Source of the DNA: Nematostella vectensis
Taxonomy: Eukaryota > Cnidaria > Anthozoa > Actiniaria > Edwardsiidae
Reading direction: 5' to 3'
Assembly: GCF_932526225.1 (NCBI RefSeq)
Contig: NC_064039.1
Span: 15,864,639 to 15,928,638, forward strand
DNA length: 64,000 nt
Position 1 is the first letter of the stretch; each line of letters begins with the position of its first letter. The notes under the pieces are model-generated. The model worked only from the letters and a program-made list of their open reading frames with translations, was not told where the DNA came from and did not search any database. A program made the translations under genes and the position numbers. Below, in pieces: positions 23,401 to 33,695 of the stretch.

Positions 23401-26202
23401 CGTGCTTAGTGGCCGCTTAACAGAGGTTGGGCCTTATGAAGCCACCGCAAAATGTCAGTCACATCGCTCCTTTACGACAATTTCACTCTCAACAATAACC
23501 TTTCTACTAAAGGGTTCTCAGACCCGACAATGAGATTTCCTAGCCGCTTTATAGAGGCTATAGCAACAGTAAATAATACATTTGGGACTGGAAGAGGGTG
23601 GCCGCGGTCGCTAAATAGAGGTGCGCCCCAAGAACAGTGCATGAGTGACCAATGTTGTAAGACTTATGAAGCACCACGTAATAGATTGTGGGCGCTTAAT
23701 AGGGTCACACTGTAGTTATAAACCCCCTTTTTGCTAATAGTCAGAAACTAGGAAATCTGAATATAGCACGACTTCTACTGTAGAATGTCCAGCTGGAACA
23801 CTAACATCTTTGCTATTGTCAGGTCTATATGGACGATGTTGAGTGCAGTGGAAAGGAAAAAGATATCTCAGAATGTCAGCACAAAATGGAGTGGCAAGGA
23901 AACTGTAATCATTTTGAAGACGTCTCCCTTATTTGCAACGCTCCTAAGTTATTCGGCCATAAGGTGAGTCTCAACTAGAAAAAAAGTAATATTCATATCG
24001 AGGATATAGATAGCATTTACTAGTTTAGACGCCGCACATGGGGCTCATGGGACTCATTTAATACTTCGAATTTATCGTTTCCATTTCAAAATATCTAATT
24101 AATCGTCTCCAAATAAACGCCGCATCTGGATTACGAACAACAGCGTTTAAAAGATCAAATGTTAAAGACATAGACATACACATAGAATTAGGCACGGGCT
24201 TTTAGACAAAGACTGGACACGGGCATGGACATGGGCACATAGACATCGGCACATAGACATCGGCACAGACATCGGCACAAACATCGGCACAGACGTTGAC
24301 GTAGGGCACGAGTATGAACATAGTTCATCCTTTAACCTCAGATGCGCCTGGCTGGTGGATACAACCGCTTTGAAGGCCGCGTGGAGATCTTTATGAACAA
24401 TCGGTGGGGCACTGTGTGCGGTGACACGTGGGAGATGGACGAGGCGACTGTCGTTTGTCGGCAACAAGGTGTTGGCTTCGCTAAAGAGGCTGTGACGTCA
24501 AATATTTTTGGTGTTACTTACCTGCAGATGAGGATGTATGACGTCAAATGCAAGGTAAAATTACGCCTGTTGATATGGATTATTTAAAAGAATTAATGGT
24601 ATCTGTGGTAACGTTTATGCTCGTTGGGCTATTTCAGGGGAATGAAAGATCTCTCTATCACTGTGGTTACTCTGAAGTATCCAAGTGCAAGACTGGCAGA
24701 ACAGCTGGCGTCATATGCAGTCAAAGTGAGTTTTTTTCTATTATAATCAAAATGTGTATTGGCTTTGTCACACAAACTGTCAAGTCTGCTGTACACAAAT
24801 GAGAGAAAAACAAAAAACAAAAATCCTACAAGAAAGAATAAAGGTTGTAAGGGCTAGCTAATATTTTTCTTATGCACCAGTTATAACACCAGTTATAACA
24901 GCATATTACCAGTAGTCATCATTATCAAGATTATTGCATGACGGCTATTTTCGTTGCCCTGCAGAACTCCCTGATCTGGTCGTCAATGTTGAAGAGCTTG
25001 GCAATAACGAGCACTACCGTGTGGAGCAAATGACCTTGGGTAGCCTGACGTGTGCGTATGAAGAGAACTGCCTATCTTCTTCCTCGAACCTACTCTGGGA
25101 GCATAACAAGGATAGCTACAGGACGTTGTTACGCTTCACAAGTCGAATCGAGAACCGTGGACTTACAGACTTTAGACCTCACATCGATAAGTCACAATGG
25201 GATTGGCACGAGTGTCACAAGCATTTTCACTCCATGGAGGTCTTCAGTACATATGATCTAATAGGTATGTACAACGTAAGACTGCAAAAGTGGGAAGGGA
25301 GGGGGGGTGACAAGCATTAACACTCCATGGAAGTTTTCAGCACCTATGATCTAATAGGTATGTACAATGTAAGACTGCAAGAGTCAAACCATGAAGGTGT
25401 TCTGGACGTAATCTAAGGGGGAGGAGAGAGGGGAGCCAACAATGCTGGGGTTGTTTTCACAGTACTTAGGCTCCTCTAACAGAGTGTCTTTGACATCGCC
25501 AGGAAAGGAAGGTGAAAAGATCGCAGAGGGCCACAAGGCGAGTTTCTGTCTGGAAGACACGGTGTGTGACGCAGGGATCCCGAAGAAGTGGAACTGCACG
25601 GGCGGGGCAGACCAGGGCGTGTCTCCTAATTGTTACGATGTCTACAAGTGGAATATTGACTGTCAGTGGATCGACGTAACAGATATGGCATGGAAATTCG
25701 GGAAATTCTATCTTCGGATAGTCGTCAACCCTAACCGCACAGTCGCTGAGACTGATTATGATAATAACATTGGGATCTGTGAGGTCGACTACTATAACCC
25801 CGTCGTGATATTTTCCAAGTGTCGTCTAGGTAAGCTCGCGCTCGAAATATATCATGAAATTCGTCCCCTTAATGAGAGCTTTTATGTCTCACAAAATTAT
25901 TAAAAGCGTATTGTGGCTCAGTTTGTTATTCAGGAATATAGTGTTGTAGAGAGGGAGATTGTTGTGCATTGTCTTTGGTTCCCATGTTTTTTTTTATGAT
26001 CTCTGATTTAGATCACTGTGAGAGCAAGATTCGTACAAAGGGCGGTAACGGCTATGGCGAGTGCTGTGTTTTCCCCTTCAGTGTCAACGGGACAGAGTAT
26101 ACTTCCTGTGCTACCGGACGACCTGAGCAGCCGGACAGACTCTGGTGTCCGACAACAAGAGACTACGAGAGCGATAATAAATGGGGATATTGCATCCTAT
26201 AG
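17453..26202 (+). CDS. Lysyl oxidase-like protein LOXL-a: 4 SRCR domains, lysyl oxidase and FN2
   Basis: Eleven coding exons: 17453-17682, 18359-18557, 19131-19327, 19555-19705, 20459-20668, 23823-23963, 24342-24554, 24638-24725, 24965-25264, 25503-25829 and 26012-26202 (2247 nt, 748 aa). The start is the ATG at 17453. A signal peptide (about residues 1-20) implies secretion. Four SRCR domains follow, each spanning an exon pair (1-2, 3-4, 5-6, 7-8) and each with six cysteines. The lysyl oxidase domain (about 478-685) has copper ligands in WHECHKHFHS (His561, 563, 565). LTQ-forming Lys588 (GHKASFC) and Tyr624 (DVYKW) sit 36 residues apart, as in LOXL2. Such enzymes oxidise peptidyl lysine in collagen or elastin to allysine for matrix cross-linking. 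The last exon encodes an FN2 domain (CCVFPF, LWCPTT, WGYC), absent from vertebrate LOXL2-4. LOXL-b is a downstream tandem paralogue with the same exon plan. Confidence 0.93.
18291..18363 (+). repeat. Duplicated 3' splice site of LOXL-a exon 2
   Basis: The 24-base stretch ending TCTTTTCCAGTGATTG occurs twice, 49 bp apart. The downstream copy contains the real acceptor, with AG at 18357-18358. The upstream copy has an equally good AG at 18308-18309 followed by the same first codons. Splicing to the upstream copy would add 49 nt containing an in-frame TGA. Confidence 0.85.
18640..18960. repeat. Degenerate ATCACGTCAC-type repeats in LOXL-a intron 2
   Basis: About 320 bp of loosely repeated words such as ACATCACGTCACGTTA and GACATCGCGTCGCATCATAT. 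A longer segment containing CATCGCGTCGCATCATATCA is present twice. The units are too diverged for one fixed period. CGTCAC words are abundant throughout. Confidence 0.7.
19700..20010 (+). repeat. 16-bp array seeded at the exon 4 splice donor of LOXL-a
   Basis: Exon 4 ends CGACAG|GTAACACACT. The array that follows directly repeats the closely related 16-mer CAACAAGTAACGCACT about 18 times with substitutions. The true exon end therefore looks like the first, diverged unit. Reading through the real donor meets an in-frame TAA within about 12 codons. Confidence 0.75.
20635..20800 (+). repeat. 91-bp duplication of the exon 5 end and donor of LOXL-a
   Basis: The exon end CCATGATGCTTGGTATGG through GGGAAG|GTAAAC and its following intron sequence is present at 20635-20725 and again from 20726. 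This creates a second donor at 20759/20760. Using the second donor would extend the exon by 91 nt and hit an in-frame TGA at 20729-20731. Confidence 0.85.
20790..23345. repeat. 18-bp minisatellite, about 140 copies, LOXL-a intron 5
   Basis: The unit is TCATCAAGGGTTAGAGTG, with variants at the third base of TCA, at GTT/GCT/GTG, and rare CAACAAG units. The same 15-base word GTGTCATCAAGGGTT already occurs once in the intron part of the 91-bp duplication, so the array probably grew from that intron sequence. Because 18 is a multiple of 3, one frame is open for about 829 codons as an SSRVRV-type hexapeptide. Some units are truncated to 9 bp. A higher-order repeat with offset 477 bp (26.5 units) is visible between about 21160 and 21640. 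Confidence 0.97.
23380..23720. repeat. Degenerate CGCTTAATAGAGG-type repeats in LOXL-a intron 5
   Basis: Related words recur every 70-150 bp: GCCGCTTAACAGAGG near 23411, GCCGCTTTATAGAGGC near 23543, GTCGCTAAATAGAGGTG near 23607 and GCGCTTAATAGGG near 23691. The 87-codon open frame here shows no known domain. I read the segment as an old diverged repeat, not an exon. Confidence 0.5.
24200..24305. repeat. 12-bp GACATCGGCACA-type repeats in LOXL-a intron 6
   Basis: Short tandem units ACATCGGCACAG and ACATAGACATCGGC run up to about 30 bp before the exon 7 acceptor. They do not include the splice site. Confidence 0.75.
25217..25392 (+). repeat. 93-bp duplication of the exon 9 end and donor of LOXL-a
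   Basis: The stretch encoding [15 protein letters not shown], its GTATGT donor and about 45 bp of intron are repeated once, 93 bp downstream (exon-like part about 25310-25357). The extra copy keeps the donor but has several substitutions. Reading through the first donor meets an in-frame TAA at about 25318. Confidence 0.85.
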
Positions 26203-27252
26203 GTAAAAGTGACGTAAAATGGGGATATTGCATCCTATAGGTAAGAGTGACGTAACAAATGGGGATATTGCATCCTATAGGTAAGAGTGACGTAAAATGA
26301 GGATATTGCATCCTATAGGTAAGAGTGACGTAAAATGGGGATATTGCATCCTATAGGTAAGAGTGACGTAAAATGGGGATATTGCATCCTATAGGTAAAA
26401 GTGACGTAAAATGGGGATATTGCATCCTATAGGTAAGAATGGCGTAAAATGGGGATATTACATCCTATAGGTAAGAGTGACGTAAAATGGGGATATTGCA
26501 TCCTATAGGTAAGAGTGACGTAACAAATGGGTATATTGCATCCTATAGGTAAGAGTGTCGTAAAATCGGTATATTGCATCCTATAGGTAAGAATGGCGTA
26601 ACAAATGGGTATATTGCATCCTATAGGTAAGAGTGACGTAAAATGGGGATATTACATCCTATAGGTAAGAGTGACGTAAAATGGGTATATTGCATCCTAT
26701 AGGTAAGAATGGCGTACAAATGGGTATATTACATCCTATAGGAAAGAGTGACGTTAAATGGGTATATTGCATCCTATAGGTAAGAATGGCGTAACAAATG
26801 GGTATATTGCATCCTATAGTTAAGAGTGACGTAAAATGGGTATATTGCATCCTATAGGTAAGAGAGACGTAACAAATGGGTATATTGCATCCTATAGGTA
26901 AGAGTGACGTAAAATGGGGATATTGCATCCTATAGGTAAGAGTGACGTAAAATGGGGATATTGCATCCTATAGGTAAGAATGGCGTAACAAATGGGGATA
27001 TTGCATCCTATAGGTAAGAGAGACGTACAAATGGGGATACTGGATCCTATAGGTAAGAGTGACGTAAAATGGGGATATTGCATCCTATAGGTAAGAATGG
27101 CGTAACAAATGGGTATATTGCATCCTATAGGTAAGAATGGCGTAACAAATGGGTATATTGCATCCTATAGGTAAGAGAGACGTACAAATGGGGATACTGG
27201 ATCCTATAGGTAAGAGAGACGTAACAAACGGGGATATTGCATCCTATAGGTA
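26165..27252 (+). repeat. 38-40-bp array of the LOXL-a stop codon and splice donor, 28 copies
   Basis: The last codons and stop of LOXL-a, TGGGGATATTGCATCCTATAG, run directly into GTAAAAGTGACGTA. This whole segment is then repeated 27 more times up to about 27250. Nearly all copies keep CCTATAGGTAAGA, an excellent donor consensus; two end GGATCC before TATAG, one reads TATAGGAAAG and one TATAGTTAAG. Units vary as AAAATGGGG or AACAAATGGG. The array occupies the start of the predicted 3' UTR intron. Confidence 0.97.
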
Positions 27253-27612
27253 GGAATAAGCAAAGCAAACTTTTGCATTCTAGTTTTAGCTAAGTGGTTA
27301 AAGAAAAGATGAAGCCATAAGCTCTATTTCCATTTGTTGCTACGGATTGCAGGCTCATAGAACGAGCTGAAAATAGCAGTTTCACCTGAATTTTTGATGA
27401 AATAAATAGAAGCTAATATTCCGCCATATGGCAGCCCCTTTTGTTTGGGGGGGAGGGGGGGGGATCAAGACTCTGCTCCTTAGGTTTCCCTTTTTGAAGA
27501 GTTATCGCGTGACGACATTAGAGTCGCGAACTTGTAAATGCAGGTGCAATCCGGTTATGTGCTATAGACCAAAACACGAAACTTTGGTTGGAGAAAGATT
27601 ATAGAAGCTAAG

Positions 27613-27830
27613 AAGATAGACGCTAAGATAGTCATGTTGTAAGGGTTTATGAGCTGTTTATATTTACAATGGAAGAAGATAGACGCTAAGATGGTGATAT
27701 TGTATGGCTTTTTCAGCTGTTTATATTTGTTTTTCAGAAGGCGATGAACAGAGAAGAACGAAAACATCACGGGACCTATATTTCAATGTAATGTAGAGTT
27801 ATCAATAAAACCAGCTAAACTAAGGATTCC
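27613..27830 (+). other. LOXL-a 3' UTR: duplicated intron end, predicted exon 12 and polyA signal
   Basis: The segment GATAGACGCTAAGAT... through CTGTTTATATTT is present twice (about 27617-27664 and 27678-27727) just before the acceptor-like TTTGTTTTTCAG ending at 27737. The sequence from 27738 would form a short non-coding exon ending after the AATAAA at 27804-27809. Together with a donor directly after the stop codon at 26203, this predicts a 3' UTR intron of about 1.5 kb. LOXL-b has the equivalent arrangement. Confidence 0.6.
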
Positions 27831-28906
27831 TGGAACTACTGTGCCGTGTTCACTTCTATTCCGAGTCCCCCCTGTCCGCGAAACCAAGTCCTCAACCCCT
27901 TGTTTGAAGGTGAATCTTGACCAAGAAACCAATTGGAGGAGGATTAAAATTCGGGGGGGGGAGGGGGTACTTTTTACAGCCATTTTGAGTTCTATTTTTA
28001 TTGTAAGATTAGCCTCCTCTGCTGCAAACCAGATAAGAAATATCTTCAATCAGCGAAAGCCTAGATTGATCGTTTTTCATTTTGAAATAAGCCAGACTCT
28101 TTAATGAAAGGTTAAAACTTGTCGACTAATGGCTCTGATAACCTTACATGCTCGCGGTAGGCCAAGGGTATCGCCGATAACATAGCTTGTGTCTCGGTAT
28201 TAATACTTGGCCCACATCATTCCCTTCCCCAGCCAATAGCTGTGCATTGTGCATCACTGAGACTGGTGTTGCTGCTGGAGCGGGTTGATCTCGTCGTAGG
28301 GCGTGGTGCTTCGCGCTAAGAAGCTACCTTGATGCATTGCGCGCGAAGAAGTTTCCTTTTAGCCGAGTCCTCTCAGGCATGCAGCCGATCTGATATCCCA
28401 CAGTCAATTTTTCGACTTTCTAATTTTACGTAATTATTCAATGACTGTAAATGTACGCAAACACATAAAGCAATGCTTTCTGGCGTCGAAATGGCCGCCA
28501 TAGGGGAAGGGTTAGTTTCCCTACCTTGCCCACCCGTTCCAAGGCCACGAACTGATGCGATATCACAGGAAGCCCAAAGGTCCACTACCGGTATAGACAA
28601 TCGCGACGCGAGCGCTAGCGTTGATAGACTATCCTTTACACCATGAAAGACGACCCCTGAAGTAGTAACACAATACAGACCGTCTTTGTATTAATCTTTC
28701 GTGATTAAACCCACGTCACTAGCTGCCCCGAATATTAACTCTTTCTACAACACGCACTCGTCTGTTGAGTCCCAAAGGTGAAAGACTTAGCAGCAAGGGA
28801 ACCGTGTAAGCGAGCATACCCTGTGAGAGTTGGCTTTCTGCTAGCAAAGCTCTCTTCAAATCATCTCCAAACAGGCTGTGACTGTCTCCTCTAGTAAAGT
28901 CACAAC
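27831..28906. other. Intergenic region between LOXL-a and LOXL-b
   Basis: About 1.1 kb with no recognisable coding exon. It must include the promoter and 5' UTR of LOXL-b. A G-rich run is at about 27953-27966. Confidence 0.5.
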
Positions 28907-31900
28907 ATGTCAGTTCTGCCAAGGGTACTAGCGCTCCTCATAGTGGGGTGCGCAGTGAGCCCTGTTATTAGCAAGCTGAAGATCAGACTCGTTAACGGCA
29001 AGGAACCGTACATGGGGAAGATCGAGGTTTGGCATGACGATCGCTGGGGAGAGGTCTGTGATCACGGATGGGACTATAAAGGTGCTCGTGTCGTCTGCAG
29101 AATGCTCGGGTATCCGGATGCCATTCGCTTCACGTTTGGGTAAGTACTATAGCTTTGTAGATCAGGACACCCAAGTAATGAACTATCCAGTAAAAGAAAG
29201 TTTTGAATGTTCTTTAAGTTATTGTTTGTCATTTTGGCACATCTTTCTTGTAATGACAAATGTTTGCTTATATAGAATAATTAAAGCTATTAGTTTTCTT
29301 GGGTATACTTTTGCTCTGTAAAGTACCATGAGATTTTGAAATAATGATGATATTTTCAAGTGAAAAAAAACTCATGAAGAAATATAGAGAATAAAAAGGT
29401 TAAGTTGAGGTGACCCCGTTTCGTATCATGTGTCAAAACAAAACACAACAAAATAAGTTAATAAGTAAAAAAAGGTGTTACAACAAATTTGTTATACATC
29501 AATTTTGTTTTAAAGCTAAAATGTAACATGAAGTGCGACCCAATTAAAAAAACTTCTCCTGCATCAATCACAGTACTATCTTTTAAAGTTAGAAATATCT
29601 CTTATTTTCTCGCCTGGCTATTTTCATATAATTGTAAAATTATAATTTAAATAACTTTTAACGATCGTCCCAAATACACAATGCGTCTTCAGTTCCAAAA
29701 TCCAGGGGATGGAATTTAGGACATAAGGGATGCACACATTACAGTGTTGTGACTTGCCTCACAGTAATCTGTACGTATTATCCTGATGACACTCTAATTC
29801 AATATTCTTGCGGTGATTGGCTCACTTGAATGATCGCCTTGTTACGATTGGTTTTCTTGTTATGAACCTTGCAAGTGCTTTGACTAGCTCTTGATATGAT
29901 TCAGCATGTGTAGTGATTGGCTCTCTATAATATTATCCCCTTGTAGCGACTGGCTTTTTGAATCTGGTCTTCTTATAACGATATTGGTTTTCTTATGTAA
30001 TCCCTTTGCAGTGATTGGTTCGGTCGTGGCACAGGCTATTTTTGGCTCGATGACCTCAAGTGTAATGGAACAGAGGACAGTCTTGATGAATGTCCGCGCA
30101 AGCCCTGGGGCGAGACGAATTGCCAAGCCAAAAATATGGCAGGAGTTGTTTGCAAGCAGCACGAAAAAGATTTGATCATTAAACCAAAGACACGCGGTGT
30201 AAGTTGAATGCATATAAAACACCTAACCATAACCAGCTCTCGTTACTACCAGCATCCTAGGTCCCGCATTTTAAGCCAAGCCACGCTATTACGGACAGTC
30301 CAGTCCCACCTAGGGATCGCAATTTACAACCAACCCTCGCTATTACGGACACCTAGGGAACTCAATGTACAACCAACCCTCCCTATTACGGACACCTAGG
30401 GTACTCAATGTACAATCAACCCTTGCTATTACGGACACCTAGGAAACTCAATGTACAATCAACCCTTGCTATTAAGGACACCTAGGAAACTCAATGTACA
30501 ATCAACCCTTGCTATTACGGACACCTAGGAAAATCAATGTACAATCAACCCTTGCTATTACGGACACCTAGGAAAATCAATGTACAATCAACCCTTGCTA
30601 TTACGGACACCTAGGAAAATCAATGTACAATCAACTCTTGCTATTACGGACACCTAGGAAAATCAATGTACAATCAACCCTCGCTTATAACCCGTCATAT
30701 TTCAATCAGCAACCTTTAGAAAGACTGGGCTTGCTACTTCTTTGGACACACACGAGCCAAGGACAAGTGACGGGGAGTTGCTGAAACACTAAAGCAAACT
30801 CATAACAAAGTAGTGTTACCTAAGGTGGAATTGCCCCCACACTAAGGCAAACTCATAACAAAGCAGTGTTACCTAAGGTGGAATTGCCTCCACACTAAAG
30901 CAAACTCATAACAAAGTAGTGTTACCTAAGGTGGAATTGCCTTCACACTAAAGCAAACTCATAACAAAGCAGTGCTACCTAAGGTGGAATTGCCTTCACA
31001 CTAAAGCAAACTCATAACAAAGTAGTGTTACCTAAGGTGGAATTGCCCCCACACTAAGGCAAACTCATAACAAAGCAGTGTTACCTAAGGTGGAATTGCC
31101 TCCACACTAAAGCAAACTCAAAACAAAGTAGTGTTACCTAAGGTGGAATTGCCTTCACACTAAAGCAAACTCATAACGAAGCAGTGCTACCTAAGGTGGA
31201 ATTGCCTCCACACTTAAGCAAACTCATAACAAAGTAGTGTTACCTAAGGTGGAATTGCCTTCACACGGGCGAAATTCACAACAAAACAACTTGACCCAAG
31301 GTGGAGCCTGAGGTTTTGCTTTTTCATATCTTCAAATTGTCGTGAACTCAAATCAGGTACAAAATTGGTCATATCATGTATTTCACGAACTAAAAAACTT
31401 GGATTTTGTACGTGCGTATTGGTGAGCAAAGACGTTTTGACAGATTTGAGACAGATTTCAATCCGTCGCTCAATCAACTCTTCGTTTTTCTTGTTTACTA
31501 ATTTTATTTATCAAGTAATGCAAACTTGAAGCACTAAAGAAATCCATCACATACCCAAAGCTCTGAGTGACGTGGTTAGCCAAAGTTTTGATGGGTGTGT
31601 CGAGAGACCGAGAGTGCAGCTAATCACGAACCCAAACCACAAGCTCTGGGGAACTGCTCGCTATGCTGAGTCATAATGATGAGTTTGTTTCTTAAGAGCC
31701 TCTACATCCTTTTTTGGGATAAGATAATAAACGACCTTTGGTCACATCCGAATCCGTAACATTCTTAATATTACTTTGTCTCGTCTACAAGTTATATCTC
31801 TTAGAATTATTTAAAAGTATTGATGGAAAAACACCATTCGCTTGGGTTAGACTTCGGTCGTAGCTCTATTAAATTCAATATTCATTGTCATCCGTGTCTT

Positions 31901-33560
31901 CTAACATTTTGTAAAGCCAAACAATGCTAGCACGTCAAGAGTGTAAACCACTACCATCCCTGCTTCAATACGCTGTGAAAAAAAAAAAGCATCATTATCA
32001 GGTTTTTATACTTAAAACATACCAAATACCTTTTTTGTGTAAAACAAAAGCAGTAATAATCATCACTATCAACATCATAATCATCATCGTCCATTGCCTC
32101 CCAGCTTTTAGCATGCCATGTTCGTTGATTTAATCCGTTAAAGTACACGGCTACTTGGTATTTTGCAGTTGCGTGATGTCTCGCATACAGTCGATTGACT
32201 TCGCATAACTAGCTGCTAATATATGCAGCTAGGCGCTTCAGTGGATTTTACCCATGCTTACCAGGGCCGTAGCAGGAAATGACCAAAAGGGACGTGGCTG
32301 TTCCCCTAATACTCCCGCTACTTTATCGCCTTTTTTGGCGTTAGCAGACACTGTCTGGTATTTTGCTTGCACAGTCAGCACCCCATGTGTTATAAGTAAA
32401 AGGTGGTATTCAGATATGGGCCTTTTGGCTTAAGCTATGTAATCAGAAGGAGGATAAACAATTCTACACAAAGGTAAAACCTGGAAATGATGATGGACGC
32501 CCATGTTGCCTATGGCAACAAGAAAATGACCAGTGAATAAAACAATAATTTGCATGCTCAAACACGGCTATGTTTTTGTGCTTGTAGCTCTCAGAGCTTC
32601 CTGTACGATTAGTGGGACCTATTGAAAACGACCAGATCAGAGAAGGTATTTTGCAAATCAAGGTGAATGGGGAATGGGGATACGTATGTCCAAAGTTTTG
32701 GATACACATGAATTCGCGGGTGGCCTGTGGTATGCTTGGGTTCAAGGACTACATCAAGACGCCTATGAGAGTACTTTCAGCAAGGTGAGTACTTTGTGTA
32801 AGAAGCATATTTATGCATATTTTCTTTGTATTCACGATCTCCCACCAACAGTCATCATCATCACCACAAACACCATCACCATCACCACCACTATCATCAT
32901 TGCCATCACTACCACCATCACCATCATCACCACCACCATCATCATCACAATTATCATCATCACCATCATCACAATCACCAACACCACCACTATCATCATT
33001 GCCATCACCACCATCACCATCATCACCACCACCACCACTGCAACTGCCTCCCGCCGCCGCAAACAAAATTAACAACAACATTTTTATCTATCAAAGGGCA
33101 AAAGGAAAACCACCATTGGGCGCAAAAGCAAGGTGAGCACTTCATATAAGAAGCGCTTAGATTGGTCTTAATCATCATCATCCTTATCATCACTATCTCT
33201 ATCATCATCATTATAACTATCACCTTCGTGGTTGCCATGACTACCAAGCCATTATCATCATCGTCAATCATTTATAATCATGATCACCAGCAGCGTGATG
33301 ACCACCCGGTGCTTTTATTATTGTCATCGCCATCATAACCCGTTAGCGTGTCATTTTGATCATTTCTCTCACAAAGGGCAAGAGCAAGACCATTATCGGC
33401 CACAGAGGAAGTTCAACAAGATGACAGGTGGGCGAGCAAGCGAATAATCTCTAGTAATTTACAGTAATTGAGCTAACTAAATATTGTGATGCGATGCCAA
33501 ACAAATCCACAATTATGGATAAGGCACTGCTTCTTTTTATTTATTTGTTTGTTTATTTAG

Positions 33561-33638
<78 letters not shown>

Positions 33639-33651
33639 GTTATTATTATTA

Positions 33652-33695
<44 letters not shown>

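Noticed and set aside
23452-23715. 87-codon open frame between the 18-bp array and exon 6 of LOXL-a
   Set aside because: It overlaps degenerate repeats and has no splice sites that fit the gene's phases.
31244-31477. 77-codon minus-strand open frame in LOXL-b intron 2
   Set aside because: It runs into a tandem array and matches no family I recognise.
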